From the NCBI GenBank assembly GCA_947424995.1, contig CANDYO010000017.1, positions 1 through 18,993 of the forward strand: a DNA stretch of 18,993 nucleotides. Direction: 5' to 3'. Each line of letters begins with the position of its first letter. The stretch's first letter is position 1. Positions 8,397 through 16,093 of the stretch are shown here, in pieces. The notes beneath the pieces are model-generated. The model did not search any database, had not been told where the DNA came from, and worked only from the letters and a program-made list of their open reading frames with translations. A program made the translations under genes and the position numbers. The DNA comes from Rickettsiales bacterium. GTDB lineage: Bacteria; Pseudomonadota; Alphaproteobacteria; Rickettsiales; CANDYO01.

Positions 8397-8453
8397 ATTT
8401 TCTCAAAGCTATTGAAGAGCCATGTTAACAAGAGGCTTAACTATGGATTATTC

Positions 8454-8480
8454 AACCTTTCAGCGATAAGTTGAAAGGTT
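8454..8480 (+). terminator. Hairpin downstream of the ankyrin gene, possible terminator
   Basis: A perfect 9-bp stem (AACCTTTCA against TGAAAGGTT) with a 9-base loop lies about 58 bp after the ankyrin stop codon. There is no run of T after it, so it is not a classical intrinsic terminator. It may act in mRNA 3'-end stability. Confidence 0.35.
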
Positions 8481-8554
8481 TGCTAGTGTTGATGATTAAT
8501 CAAGAAAATGATTAAACTACATGTCAAACCTCACGGGATCTCCGATCTTTTAGT

Positions 8555-8569
8555 TCGTCAGGATGACGA
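8555..8569. repeat. Short palindrome TCGTCA-GGA-TGACGA
   Basis: A perfect 6-bp inverted repeat with a 3-base loop sits in more GC-rich sequence than its surroundings, next to a GATC-TCC-GATC motif at about 8538. Its look is that of a small dispersed palindromic element. Whether it recurs in the genome cannot be seen here. Confidence 0.4.
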
Positions 8570-8795
8570 CTTCTTTAAGAGCAGAGCCAACAAAGCAACG
8601 CTTGATACCGTAATCAAAACTATTCCTAGACTCAACAAATGACTAAAATCCCCACATTTTAAATGAAATTTTGACTATCATGTACAGATGCTACAGAACC
8701 TCATAAAGCGGATTAACAATAATACATTGATTTTTTTTGAATTCTATTTAGAGTTATCAATGTTATAATAAGAAAGAAACTAGTTTTAAATCGCC

Positions 8796-8824
8796 TTGAC
8801 AGCTTAAAGTATTTTAACTACTAT
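8796..8824 (+). promoter_or_regulatory. Promoter for the LuxR-type regulator
   Basis: A consensus TTGACA (8796-8801), an exact 17-base spacer and TACTAT (8819-8824, four of six -10 bases) lie 41 bp upstream of the start codon. The predicted leader is about 35 bases. Confidence 0.55.
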
Positions 8825-8865
8825 GCATAAGAAGTGTTAAATAATTAATATATAGCATGTAAGGT

Positions 8866-9642
8866 ATGAATAAACAAGCGATAGAATATCAGCAAAGTGT
8901 CTCTTCTCGGATGGTAGATTTTTGTAAACCTCTAAATGATTATTTAGGGATATCATTGTTTACCTATTTTAAAGCATATAAAGATGGATCATATCTATTG
9001 CTATCTAACGATCATAAATTAGTTGAAGATTATATATCTACTGTTAATAGCGAAATTATCTATTTTCAAAAACATTTACATAACAAGAGTAAATATCAGA
9101 GCGTTCTATGGCCAGAATTTCCTGAAAATGATGGAATGAAAGCATATTTTAAGAACGGTTATTGGCATGGTCTTAATATTATAACCCAAAATGATAATGA
9201 TGTAGTTGAAGGTTGTGGTTTTGTTTCGCATAAAGATAATCCTAGAATCAATGATTTTTATATCAGAAACATTGACCTTTTAGAGAAATTCGCTAATCAT
9301 TTCAAAAGGCATTTTCATGATATCATCACTACAGAAAGTAATCAAAATTTAGCTAAATTTAGTAACGGCTGCAGTTTACATATCCCTCAAAAAACAATCG
9401 AAAATGACTTCAAGAAAATTCATGACTTTCTTCAGAAGACCGGGCTTAACAATTCATTATCTTTAAGCAAAAGAGAGTTGCAGTGCCTGTCCTTCATTGA
9501 TAAAGGTTATTCAGCTAAGTTTATTGCAAGAGAATTACTGATTTCACCAAAAACTATCGAGAATCATATTAATAATATCAAACAAAAAACCGGTATTAAT
9601 TATAGGCATGATTTGGTTAGTCTTTATCGCGAATTATTCTAA
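8866..9642 (+). CDS. LuxR-type HTH transcriptional regulator, 258 aa
   Basis: The C-terminal domain (about residues 197-257) is a clear LuxR/NarL helix-turn-helix: LSKRELQCLSFIDKGYSAKFIARELLI, then SPKTIENHINNIKQKTG. The N-terminal part (about 15-155) looks like a compact sensor domain (GISLFTYFKAYKDGSYLLL), with the overall size of an autoinducer-binding LuxR. I cannot show the conserved acyl-homoserine-lactone pocket, so the ligand is unknown. There is no phosphorylatable receiver domain. The AAGG directly before ATG 8866 is too close for a normal SD; M16 is an alternative start. A remnant of a second copy of the gene end lies at 4082-4142. It may control adjacent effector genes, but this is inference. 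Confidence 0.88.
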   Translation: MNKQAIEYQQSVSSRMVDFCKPLNDYLGISLFTYFKAYKDGSYLLLSNDHKLVEDYISTVNSEIIYFQKHLHNKSKYQSVLWPEFPENDGMKAYFKNGYWHGLNIITQNDNDVVEGCGFVSHKDNPRINDFYIRNIDLLEKFANHFKRHFHDIITTESNQNLAKFSNGCSLHIPQKTIENDFKKIHDFLQKTGLNNSLSLSKRELQCLSFIDKGYSAKFIARELLISPKTIENHINNIKQKTGINYRHDLVSLYRELF

Positions 9643-9696
9643 AATCAAATAATTTTCTACCAGTTTTTAACTTTTTCCTTCATAAAATAGTCATTT

Positions 9697-9725
9697 TTGA
9701 CATTGCTAAATTCATATGCTATAAA
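9697..9725 (+). promoter_or_regulatory. Strong promoter for the transporter unit
   Basis: A consensus TTGACA (9697-9702), an exact 17-base spacer and TATAAA (9720-9725, five of six) give one of the best promoters in the window. Transcription should start near 9732. This leaves a leader of about 128 bases before the transporter, in which the small ORF 9759-9860 lies. Confidence 0.7.
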
Positions 9726-9758
9726 CGTATAAACTATAGCCAAGAGAGTTCTGCTCAT

Positions 9759-9860
9759 ATGACAAAATTCCATTTAAGTAATCTCATAATTAATTTTACC
9801 TTTAATGCTAATCTAGCAAAATTTATAGATAGTGTTAAATCAATGGTAAATTTTAGATAA
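9759..9860 (+). CDS. Candidate 33-codon leader ORF coupled to the transporter
   Basis: ATG at 9759 follows an SD-like AAGAGAG (9742-9748) by about 10 bases and opens 33 codons (start MTKFHLSNLIINF, end VNFR). Its TAA (9858-9860) overlaps the transporter ATG (9860-9862) as TAATG. The transporter start has no SD of its own, and a strong promoter lies just upstream of the small ORF. These points suggest translational coupling, as in a leader peptide, although the peptide has no recognisable family. It could be a chance ORF. Confidence 0.4.
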   Translation: MTKFHLSNLIINFTFNANLAKFIDSVKSMVNFR

Positions 9861-11341
9861 TGATCTCCGCGCGTTTTAAAGTTTTGCTTCAACCAATTCT
9901 GAGCATGAAGTGGAAATATCTCCCGCTGCTTACTATTTATTTTGCTGATAGATTTGCAGCTTTTAGTCAAATAGCTGAAACTTTTTGGATCAAAGACTCT
10001 TTAAACTTAACATCTAGTGAACTTATATCTATTGCTATTTGGGCTAACTTACCTTGGTCAATGAAAATCATTTTCGGTCAGTTGTTAGATTCAGTTAAAA
10101 TAGCTGGTAGCCAGAGAAGATCTTATATCTTCATTGCTGCATTTTTGATGCTAATTGGCAATATTATCAATGTTGCCGTTGCTCATCAATATGAAGCAAT
10201 TATGAAACTTGCGAGTATTTATAAACTGCTGATTTTTTCAGGATTTTTAGTTACGCTAGGGGTTATTCTACAAGACTTAGTCGCTGATACTTTATGTAAT
10301 GAAGTTGTTGATAAGCGTCAATCAAAAGAAGCTATTAAAAAAGAAATTGGTAATATTCAAATCATTGTTCAAGTTGTGCAAATATTAGCTGCGATGATTG
10401 CCGTAAGTATTAGTGGTATTATCGCTTCTAAATTTGGTTATGTAGCTATTAGCTATTTCATTCCAATTGTAACATTGATTAGTGTTATCGGTAGTTTGTT
10501 GGTAAAAAAAGAGCCGATTATTGCTCTAGAAAAAATTGATCCTAAAATTTTATTTTATGGGATAATTTATTTAAGCGTAATCATATTTTTTGCCTTATTA
10601 GATTTTTCATATTCACAAGAAGTGATTTTTATAGCTGGCATGATAATTGTATCAACGGCGCTCTATAAAATTTGTAGTCATTTAAGCCGACGGCAAAAAA
10701 AAGAAATATTTTGCATATTATTGGTGATATTTACTTACAGAGCGGTACCAACATACGGACCTGGGATAGGTTGGTGGCAAATAGATGTACTAAAATTTAC
10801 TCCAGAATATTATAGTATTCTTTATCAAATAGCGACGTTTCTATCTTTCATTGGGTTGTGGTTTTTTGCTAAACGAATTATTAATCGAGATGTTGGTATG
10901 GTACTGCTTATTTTAAATAGCATCCATGTAACTTTGCAATTACCAATGATCGCTATGGCTTATGGTTTTCATGAATGGACGATGGAGCATTTTGGCTTTG
11001 GTGCGAGAAGTATAACTTTGATAGATAACATGGCTGAAGGGCCATTTACAAAATTAGGATTTTTAATGCTTTGTACAGTGGCAACTTATTATGCGCCTAA
11101 GAAAAACATTGCTACTTGGTTCGCTTTGGTAATGAGTTTGATGAGCCTAGCTTATGTTTCTGGTGGAAGGATTTTAACCAAAATTATCTCCAACCTATAT
11201 GTAATTGAAAGAGGATATTATGAAAATGTAGGAACTTCAATGATAGTTACTACCCTAATCACTTTTTTAATGCCAACGATTGTGATTTTATTATTCATGA
11301 ATCCCTTTGTTAAAAAATCCTCTCCAAATGCTTCAAGCTAA
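9860..11341 (+). CDS. MFS transporter of the folate-biopterin (BT1)-like type, 493 aa
   Basis: This is a polytopic inner-membrane protein with about 12 hydrophobic segments. Residues 65-90 hold the BT1/MFS signature: PW, then K69, D77 and the RR pair 86-87 (LPWSMKIIFGQLLDS, then SQRRSYIF). A second typical motif, ILQDLVADTL, lies at about 136-145. BT1 proteins move folates, biopterins or related solutes; the substrate here is not known and could be another host metabolite. Start 9860 overlaps the stop of a small upstream ORF; M16 (9905) is a possible later start. The kinase gene that follows after 78 bp on the same strand suggests an uptake-and-phosphorylation pair. General MFS membership is more certain than the BT1 assignment. 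Confidence 0.8.
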   Translation: MISARFKVLLQPILSMKWKYLPLLTIYFADRFAAFSQIAETFWIKDSLNLTSSELISIAIWANLPWSMKIIFGQLLDSVKIAGSQRRSYIFIAAFLMLIGNIINVAVAHQYEAIMKLASIYKLLIFSGFLVTLGVILQDLVADTLCNEVVDKRQSKEAIKKEIGNIQIIVQVVQILAAMIAVSISGIIASKFGYVAISYFIPIVTLISVIGSLLVKKEPIIALEKIDPKILFYGIIYLSVIIFFALLDFSYSQEVIFIAGMIIVSTALYKICSHLSRRQKKEIFCILLVIFTYRAVPTYGPGIGWWQIDVLKFTPEYYSILYQIATFLSFIGLWFFAKRIINRDVGMVLLILNSIHVTLQLPMIAMAYGFHEWTMEHFGFGARSITLIDNMAEGPFTKLGFLMLCTVATYYAPKKNIATWFALVMSLMSLAYVSGGRILTKIISNLYVIERGYYENVGTSMIVTTLITFLMPTIVILLFMNPFVKKSSPNASS

Positions 11342-11419
11342 AAAAGCAAGCATTCACTTCTTCTTAAAAATATGATTTAATCTAATTCCTATCCTATTAT
11401 CCAAATAAGCGAGCTTAAG

Positions 11420-12622
11420 ATGCAAAAGATTTTAGCTATTTTAGAAGAAGTAATCGAAATCTTATCGCAAAAATTCCAAACCGATATTCAGATAAAATCC
11501 ACTGAAACTTTAAGCGAAGAATCACGACGCAATCTAGTATTAAGAATCAATCTAGAAAAATCTAATAGCGCTATCCCGCAGACAATTATTTTTAAACAAT
11601 CGCTAATAGATAGATCATCTAATGATGAGGATGTATTAGGACGATTCGCTAGAGATTGGGCTGGGCTAGAATTTATTAGTAGCTTTGATAGCGAAGGTTC
11701 AATTGCGCCAAAATTTTATGGCGGCAGCTTAAGAGGTCGCTTTATCTTAATTGAAGATTTGGGGTCAAACCATTTAAGCCTAGTAGATCCGTTAATGGGA
11801 GATAACCCTAAGGTCGCTAAAGAAGCTTTAAATCGTTATATGAAAATTATGGCTAAGTTTCATGGGTTAGGACATCAGAACTCCAAAAATTACAATCCGA
11901 TACTACAAAAGATTTATCCAAGTGCTGATATTTGGCAAGATGGCTTTAAGGAAATGCCAGTAAAAATAAAATCCTTACTCAAGAAATTAAATATAGAATT
12001 GAGCTCTGATTTAGAAACAGAGATGAATTACATCTTCAAGCTCAATAAAGATTCTGGACCATTTACTGCATTAATGCATGGAGATATTTGTCCTGACAAT
12101 TTAGTTGACGAACCAAATAACGATAAAATGAAGATCATTGATTTCGAATGGGGTTATGTGGGTAATGCTTTACTAGATGCGGTATATTTAAGAATGTATA
12201 TGCCAACTTGTTGGTGTGCGATGGCATTTCCAGACGATGTTATTGAAGCAATGGAGGCAGTTTATCGTCAAGAATTGATTAAATTTATTCCATCTGCTTT
12301 GGATGATAAAATATATTACGAATATTACGTCGGCGCTTGTGCTTATACCATATTTTGGCGATTATTGGATATAGACGCTGTATTAATAAAAGAAAGAGAT
12401 GGAGATGCTTTAACAGAATTCGTACCACCGAAATGGAAAGCTGAATATAATATATCAAGACCAAGATCATTACTTCGTCTTGAGAAATTTATTCTTATTG
12501 TCAAAAAGCATAATTTATTACCACATGTAAGGCTGATGGCTGAAGCGGTTTTAAAGGAACTAAAAATTCGCTGGATAGATACAAAACCATTTGATTTTTA
12601 TCCAGTATTTAGAGAATTATGA
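11420..12622 (+). CDS. APH-family small-molecule phosphotransferase, 400 aa
   Basis: This is an aminoglycoside-phosphotransferase-fold kinase. The catalytic loop HGDICPDN is at residues 220-227 with Asp222, and the metal-binding DFG equivalent IIDFEWG is at 239-245. A probable ATP-binding Lys59 (IIFKQS) and helix-C Glu84 (WAGLEFI) complete the kinase core. Related enzymes phosphorylate choline, sugars, ecdysteroids or antibiotics, and sequence alone does not identify the substrate. The C-terminal lobe has an unusual aromatic and cysteine cluster (YMPTCWCAM) in the substrate-binding part. It lies 78 bp downstream of the BT1-like transporter on the same strand with no terminator seen between, so it may trap an imported compound by phosphorylation. 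Confidence 0.88.
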   Translation: MQKILAILEEVIEILSQKFQTDIQIKSTETLSEESRRNLVLRINLEKSNSAIPQTIIFKQSLIDRSSNDEDVLGRFARDWAGLEFISSFDSEGSIAPKFYGGSLRGRFILIEDLGSNHLSLVDPLMGDNPKVAKEALNRYMKIMAKFHGLGHQNSKNYNPILQKIYPSADIWQDGFKEMPVKIKSLLKKLNIELSSDLETEMNYIFKLNKDSGPFTALMHGDICPDNLVDEPNNDKMKIIDFEWGYVGNALLDAVYLRMYMPTCWCAMAFPDDVIEAMEAVYRQELIKFIPSALDDKIYYEYYVGACAYTIFWRLLDIDAVLIKERDGDALTEFVPPKWKAEYNISRPRSLLRLEKFILIVKKHNLLPHVRLMAEAVLKELKIRWIDTKPFDFYPVFREL

Positions 12623-12733
12623 ATTTCAGTCCAATATAAATACCAATAACCATCTAAAAATAATATAACTTTTAATATATATTTAACTATTAAATTTTAT
12701 TATCTTTGAAGTAAGTGATTAAGGAAAAATATT

Positions 12734-13315
12734 ATGACAGATGCAGAAGATAAAAATATAGAAACTATTTATGTTTATTTAGCTAAAAAATACGGCGGAG
12801 AAAGTCAGGTAATTCAGGGAGGAGAAAACGCTGGTAAACCAGCTCTAGATCAAAATTACATAGATTATATTCCGAGCAATAAAGAAGAGTTTGATATTCT
12901 TTTTAATAATTATCGAAAAGAATTTCTAGAATATGCAGACGATATTAAAAAAGAAAGAATCAGCCTGCATAACACTAATCAAAACACGACAGGTACAGAT
13001 AATGGCATTCATGAAGCACTCACTAATGTAAGTAAAATAATAAGCAATACTATAATGGAGCACAACAAGTCCTGTCCACAAGAAGATATTATAGCAACAC
13101 GAATTACCAAAAGAATAAAAGCTTCAAACCATGATTCTACAATTGCTCAAAAATCAATTTTAAAGCATACCTCTAAACCAGATGAGACTACTCGTAAACT
13201 AACTAGAACTAAAAGATCTCAAAATTTAATGCAGGAAGTAGACCTTAATGAAGAGCCACCACAAGCTCCCAATAAAGTACATTTTTCTCGTACCGTACAG
13301 GTTAGAAATATCTAG
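12734..13315 (+). CDS. Hydrophilic 193-aa protein with PP1-docking motifs; candidate host-directed effector
   Basis: I recognise no domain family. The protein is hydrophilic and its second half looks disordered and basic. Two short linear motifs stand out: SILK at residues 141-144 and KVHF at 181-184. They match the eukaryotic protein phosphatase 1 docking consensuses [GS]IL[KR] and RVxF, in the usual order and 36 residues apart. The end, KVHFSRTVQVRNI, also matches the pattern [RK]VxFSxxVxV found in GADD34 and herpes ICP34.5. A basic cluster RKLTRTKR (154-161) could be a nuclear signal. There is no signal peptide or membrane segment. Start 12734 has the SD AAGGA 8 bases upstream. A role in binding host PP1 is inference from motifs that can arise by chance. 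Confidence 0.8.
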   Translation: MTDAEDKNIETIYVYLAKKYGGESQVIQGGENAGKPALDQNYIDYIPSNKEEFDILFNNYRKEFLEYADDIKKERISLHNTNQNTTGTDNGIHEALTNVSKIISNTIMEHNKSCPQEDIIATRITKRIKASNHDSTIAQKSILKHTSKPDETTRKLTRTKRSQNLMQEVDLNEEPPQAPNKVHFSRTVQVRNI

Positions 13316-13416
13316 TCTTTTAGGATCATTTTCCGCGTCATAAACAACGGATTAAGTATAGATTCAGTGATCAGTTACCGTTTTCACACTGTAAATACTT
13401 GCTTTCAATCCATTAT

Positions 13417-15399
13417 TTATAAAAAATAATATGGATCGATATCGGTTTTAAGATGAATATGGCTTGGAACTTTAAGATTTTCAAGCCAAGCGTTGAAGAA
13501 TTTCTGAATATTGATATTGCGTTTAGTTTTAATCAAAATTCGATAGCGAAATTTTCCACGTAACTTATAAAGCAAAGCAGGAGCTGGACCTAAAACACTT
13601 ATCTGTTTACTGCTGGGTGCAAGTCTTACTAATTCCTTAGCAAAATCTATCAATTTCTGTTCTTGCTTACTGGAGATAATTATTGCAGCCAAACGACCAA
13701 ATGGCGGCATTTGCATTACTCTTCTGCTGTTCATCTCTTCTTCAATAAATTTATTGCGATTATAACTAGCTAAAGCAAGAATTAGTGGATGCTCAGGATT
13801 ATAGGTCTGAATAAAAATATGGCTATTATCAATTTCTCTACCAGCTCTGCCACCAACTTGCTGTAATAGTTGATAAGTTTTTTCAGCCGCACGCAAGTCT
13901 CCTCCCATCATTCCTGAATCAGCATCAACGATTCCTACTAAAGTTAATGCAGGAAAGTGATGCCCCTTGGCAATAATTTGAGTGCCTAAGATAATATCAT
14001 ATTTTTTATGAGTAATATCATTGAGAATAACTTCAGCTTGCTTCTGGTTATTAAAGCTATCTTGAGTTAAGGTAATAACTTTTGCTTCTGGAATTAGCTC
14101 TTGCAATTCTTCAGCCAACCTCTCAACCCCAGGACCGCATGGAATGAAGCTTTCTTCTTTAGCGCAAACAGGACATATCTTAGGCAGAGCAGCCACATAT
14201 CCACATTGATGACATTTCAATTTCTTTTGCGCTTTATGATAAACCATTCCTGTTGAACAGGCCTTACAACACACTCGATGACCGCAATCGCTACAAATCA
14301 TTGCCGGAGCATAGCCTTTGCGATTTAAAAACAATAAAGATTGTTGATTATTGGCAAGATTTTTCTTAAGCCGATCAATTAATATCGGCGCTAAAAAGTA
14401 ATTTTTGCGACGCTCTTTTTTCATATCTAAAATATGTATTTTCGGCATCGCATTATCATTATATCGTCCGGCAAGAGTAACTAAGTTTAACTTACCTAAA
14501 GCAATATTATGAACACTTTCAAGCGAAGGAGAAGCCGAAGCTAAAATTATTGGAATCTCAGCAAGATTGGCACGCATAATCGCCATATCTCGGGCCTGAT
14601 AAGTCACTCCATCTTCTTGCTTATAACTTTGCTCATGTTCTTCATCAACAATAATCATTGATAAATTTTTAAAGGGAAGAAATAAGGCACTCCTAGCCCC
14701 AATAATAATACGTGCACTACCGCTGATTATTCCCATGAATGTATCACGCTTTTGCTTGTCGCTAATCCCAGAATGCCATATATGAGGCATATAACCAAAG
14801 CGCTTAGTGATTCGATCAGTTATTTGGCTAGTTAAGGCAATTTCAGGAAGCATAATTAATACTTGGCTAGAATTATTCTCAATAACTTGATTAATTGCAG
14901 CTAGATAAATCTCGGTTTTACCAGAACCAGTGACCCCATCAAGGATGATATTATGATTTTTAGCTAATAATAATTGCTTAATCTGCTCAATTACTTCTAT
15001 TTGTTCGGGGTTAAAACTTAGTTCAATATATTTTGGTTCTGGTTGGTTTACCGGAGCTTTATAAGGCTTCCCTTTAATTATCCAAGTAGATATTTGAGTA
15101 GGCAATAATAACTTAAAAATATTCCCTAAATTAAACAAATAATAATTGGCAATCCATTCTATGAATTGTAAATCTATAGCAGCGATAGAAAATTGAGTCT
15201 TTTGTTCAATGGGCTTTAGCTTATCTAAAGGAACTTCTGTGGTCTCTTTTAATTGCCAAACTACTCCCAGTAACTTTTTGCTACGAAATGGGACTATTAC
15301 TAAATCACCAATTTTTACTTCAAGCTCCGAAGCATTAAGATAATCTAGTGGATCTAAATTAGGCACTAATATTTGAACTATTGGTTTATAATTTTTCAT
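13417..15399 (-). CDS. priA: Primosomal replication helicase PriA (N')
   Basis: PriA is a 3'-to-5' superfamily 2 helicase that reloads the replisome at stalled forks. Visible features are the N-terminal DNA-binding region, Walker A GVTGSGKT (155-162), Walker B DEEH (252-255), and the paired zinc-binding cysteines C369/C372, C378/C381, C396/C399 and C409/C412. Motif V GTQIIAKGHHF (472-482) and motif VI QQVGGRAGR (513-521) follow. At 660 residues it is shorter than the E. coli protein (732) but complete in its motifs, as is usual in reduced alphaproteobacterial genomes. Its ATG (15399) overlaps the stop of the upstream PAP2 gene by 4 bp (ATGA), so translation is probably coupled. Confidence 0.98.
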   Translation of the reverse strand: MKNYKPIVQILVPNLDPLDYLNASELEVKIGDLVIVPFRSKKLLGVVWQLKETTEVPLDKLKPIEQKTQFSIAAIDLQFIEWIANYYLFNLGNIFKLLLPTQISTWIIKGKPYKAPVNQPEPKYIELSFNPEQIEVIEQIKQLLLAKNHNIILDGVTGSGKTEIYLAAINQVIENNSSQVLIMLPEIALTSQITDRITKRFGYMPHIWHSGISDKQKRDTFMGIISGSARIIIGARSALFLPFKNLSMIIVDEEHEQSYKQEDGVTYQARDMAIMRANLAEIPIILASASPSLESVHNIALGKLNLVTLAGRYNDNAMPKIHILDMKKERRKNYFLAPILIDRLKKNLANNQQSLLFLNRKGYAPAMICSDCGHRVCCKACSTGMVYHKAQKKLKCHQCGYVAALPKICPVCAKEESFIPCGPGVERLAEELQELIPEAKVITLTQDSFNNQKQAEVILNDITHKKYDIILGTQIIAKGHHFPALTLVGIVDADSGMMGGDLRAAEKTYQLLQQVGGRAGREIDNSHIFIQTYNPEHPLILALASYNRNKFIEEEMNSRRVMQMPPFGRLAAIIISSKQEQKLIDFAKELVRLAPSSKQISVLGPAPALLYKLRGKFRYRILIKTKRNINIQKFFNAWLENLKVPSHIHLKTDIDPYYFL

Positions 15400-16070
15400 A
15401 GCGTGTTTTTAAGTAATAGACGCTGCAAGCTAATGCTGACTAAATAGGCTACCGCTAAAGTAACCACCGTATCACTTAAATAATGCGCACCTTTTGCTAT
15501 TTGGTAGAATCCCATAATCCATCCCAATAATAAACTAAAACCTAGAGCATAATATTTTGATCGCTTAGTTGGCATAACAAAATAAAGAGAAATTAAAGCA
15601 AAGCCACCAGAAGCATGGCCAGCTGGAAAGCACTTACCCTGGTTATTAAAAAATATATCTTCATTAAAAATTTCTAGAGGAGAAATATATGCTTTTCCCC
15701 CACCAAATTCATCAATAGCATTAGGACAATAAATTGGACTATAATGTTTTAATAACGCCACCACTACAGGAACCAATATCAGTGCTAATATTAAAAATAA
15801 TAATTTTTTCTGCAAATCAGGTTGTTGCTTATAAAAACTTAAAATAGCTAACCAAAAAATTAAAGTAACTCCATAAGTTACGATCAGATATTTAGGTAAT
15901 TTATAGAAAATAAACTTCAAAAACTGATCATCTCGATTAACTAGCCAATTCTTAGCTTCGCTAATGAAAAATAATGATTGAAATTTAAGATCGATGTTGT
16001 TGTAATGAATGATAGCTAAAACTATTGCTAAGATTATAATACAAGTAATAATACGATTAAGATAAGTCAT
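15396..16070 (-). CDS. PAP2-superfamily membrane phosphatase
   Basis: This is an integral membrane phosphatase of the PAP2 type, with about six hydrophobic helices. Numbering is from the first possible Met (16082). The motifs are LLKHYSPIYCP with Lys112, CFPAGHASGG with His156, and QIAKGAHYLSD with His200 and Asp204. The usual RP pair of motif 1 is replaced by CP followed by an FGG segment. The arginine of motif 3 (SRxxxxxHxxxD) is Gln194. This pattern fits a known divergent subfamily rather than decay. The substrate is probably a lipid or isoprenoid phosphate, or lipid A, and is not determined. I prefer Met5 (16070) as the start: 16082 would overlap the divergent methyltransferase gene, and a possible -10 TAGAAT (16093-16088) predicts a transcript start at about 16082. 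The gene overlaps priA by 4 bp. Confidence 0.88.
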   Translation of the reverse strand: MTYLNRIITCIIILAIVLAIIHYNNIDLKFQSLFFISEAKNWLVNRDDQFLKFIFYKLPKYLIVTYGVTLIFWLAILSFYKQQPDLQKKLLFLILALILVPVVVALLKHYSPIYCPNAIDEFGGGKAYISPLEIFNEDIFFNNQGKCFPAGHASGGFALISLYFVMPTKRSKYYALGFSLLLGWIMGFYQIAKGAHYLSDTVVTLAVAYLVSISLQRLLLKNTL

Positions 16071-16093
16071 ATATAATGTCACAAGAAATTCTA
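16035..16093. promoter_or_regulatory. Divergent start region of PAP2 and methyltransferase genes
   Basis: Only 5 bp separate the ATGs at 16070 (minus) and 16076 (plus), so each promoter must lie inside the opposite gene. For the plus strand there is a perfect TATAAT at 16035-16040; for the minus strand TAGAAT at 16093-16088. Neither has a clear -35 and neither gene has an SD. The minus transcript could have a leader of about 12 bases. Confidence 0.35.

Larger units (their letters stand above)
8397..8865. other. 469-bp intergenic region without a gene
   Basis: I find no supported coding region or structural RNA. It contains a hairpin (8454-8480), a short palindrome (8555-8569) with sequence around it that looks like an intergenic repeat element, and the promoter of the LuxR-type gene (8796-8824). 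Stops are frequent in all frames. Confidence 0.6.

Noticed and set aside
9755..9970. Minus-strand frame over the transporter start
   Set aside because: Overlaps the strong plus-strand promoter unit and the transporter N-terminus; no family resemblance.
12285..12470. Minus-strand frame inside the kinase gene
   Set aside because: Shadow of a conserved APH-family coding region.
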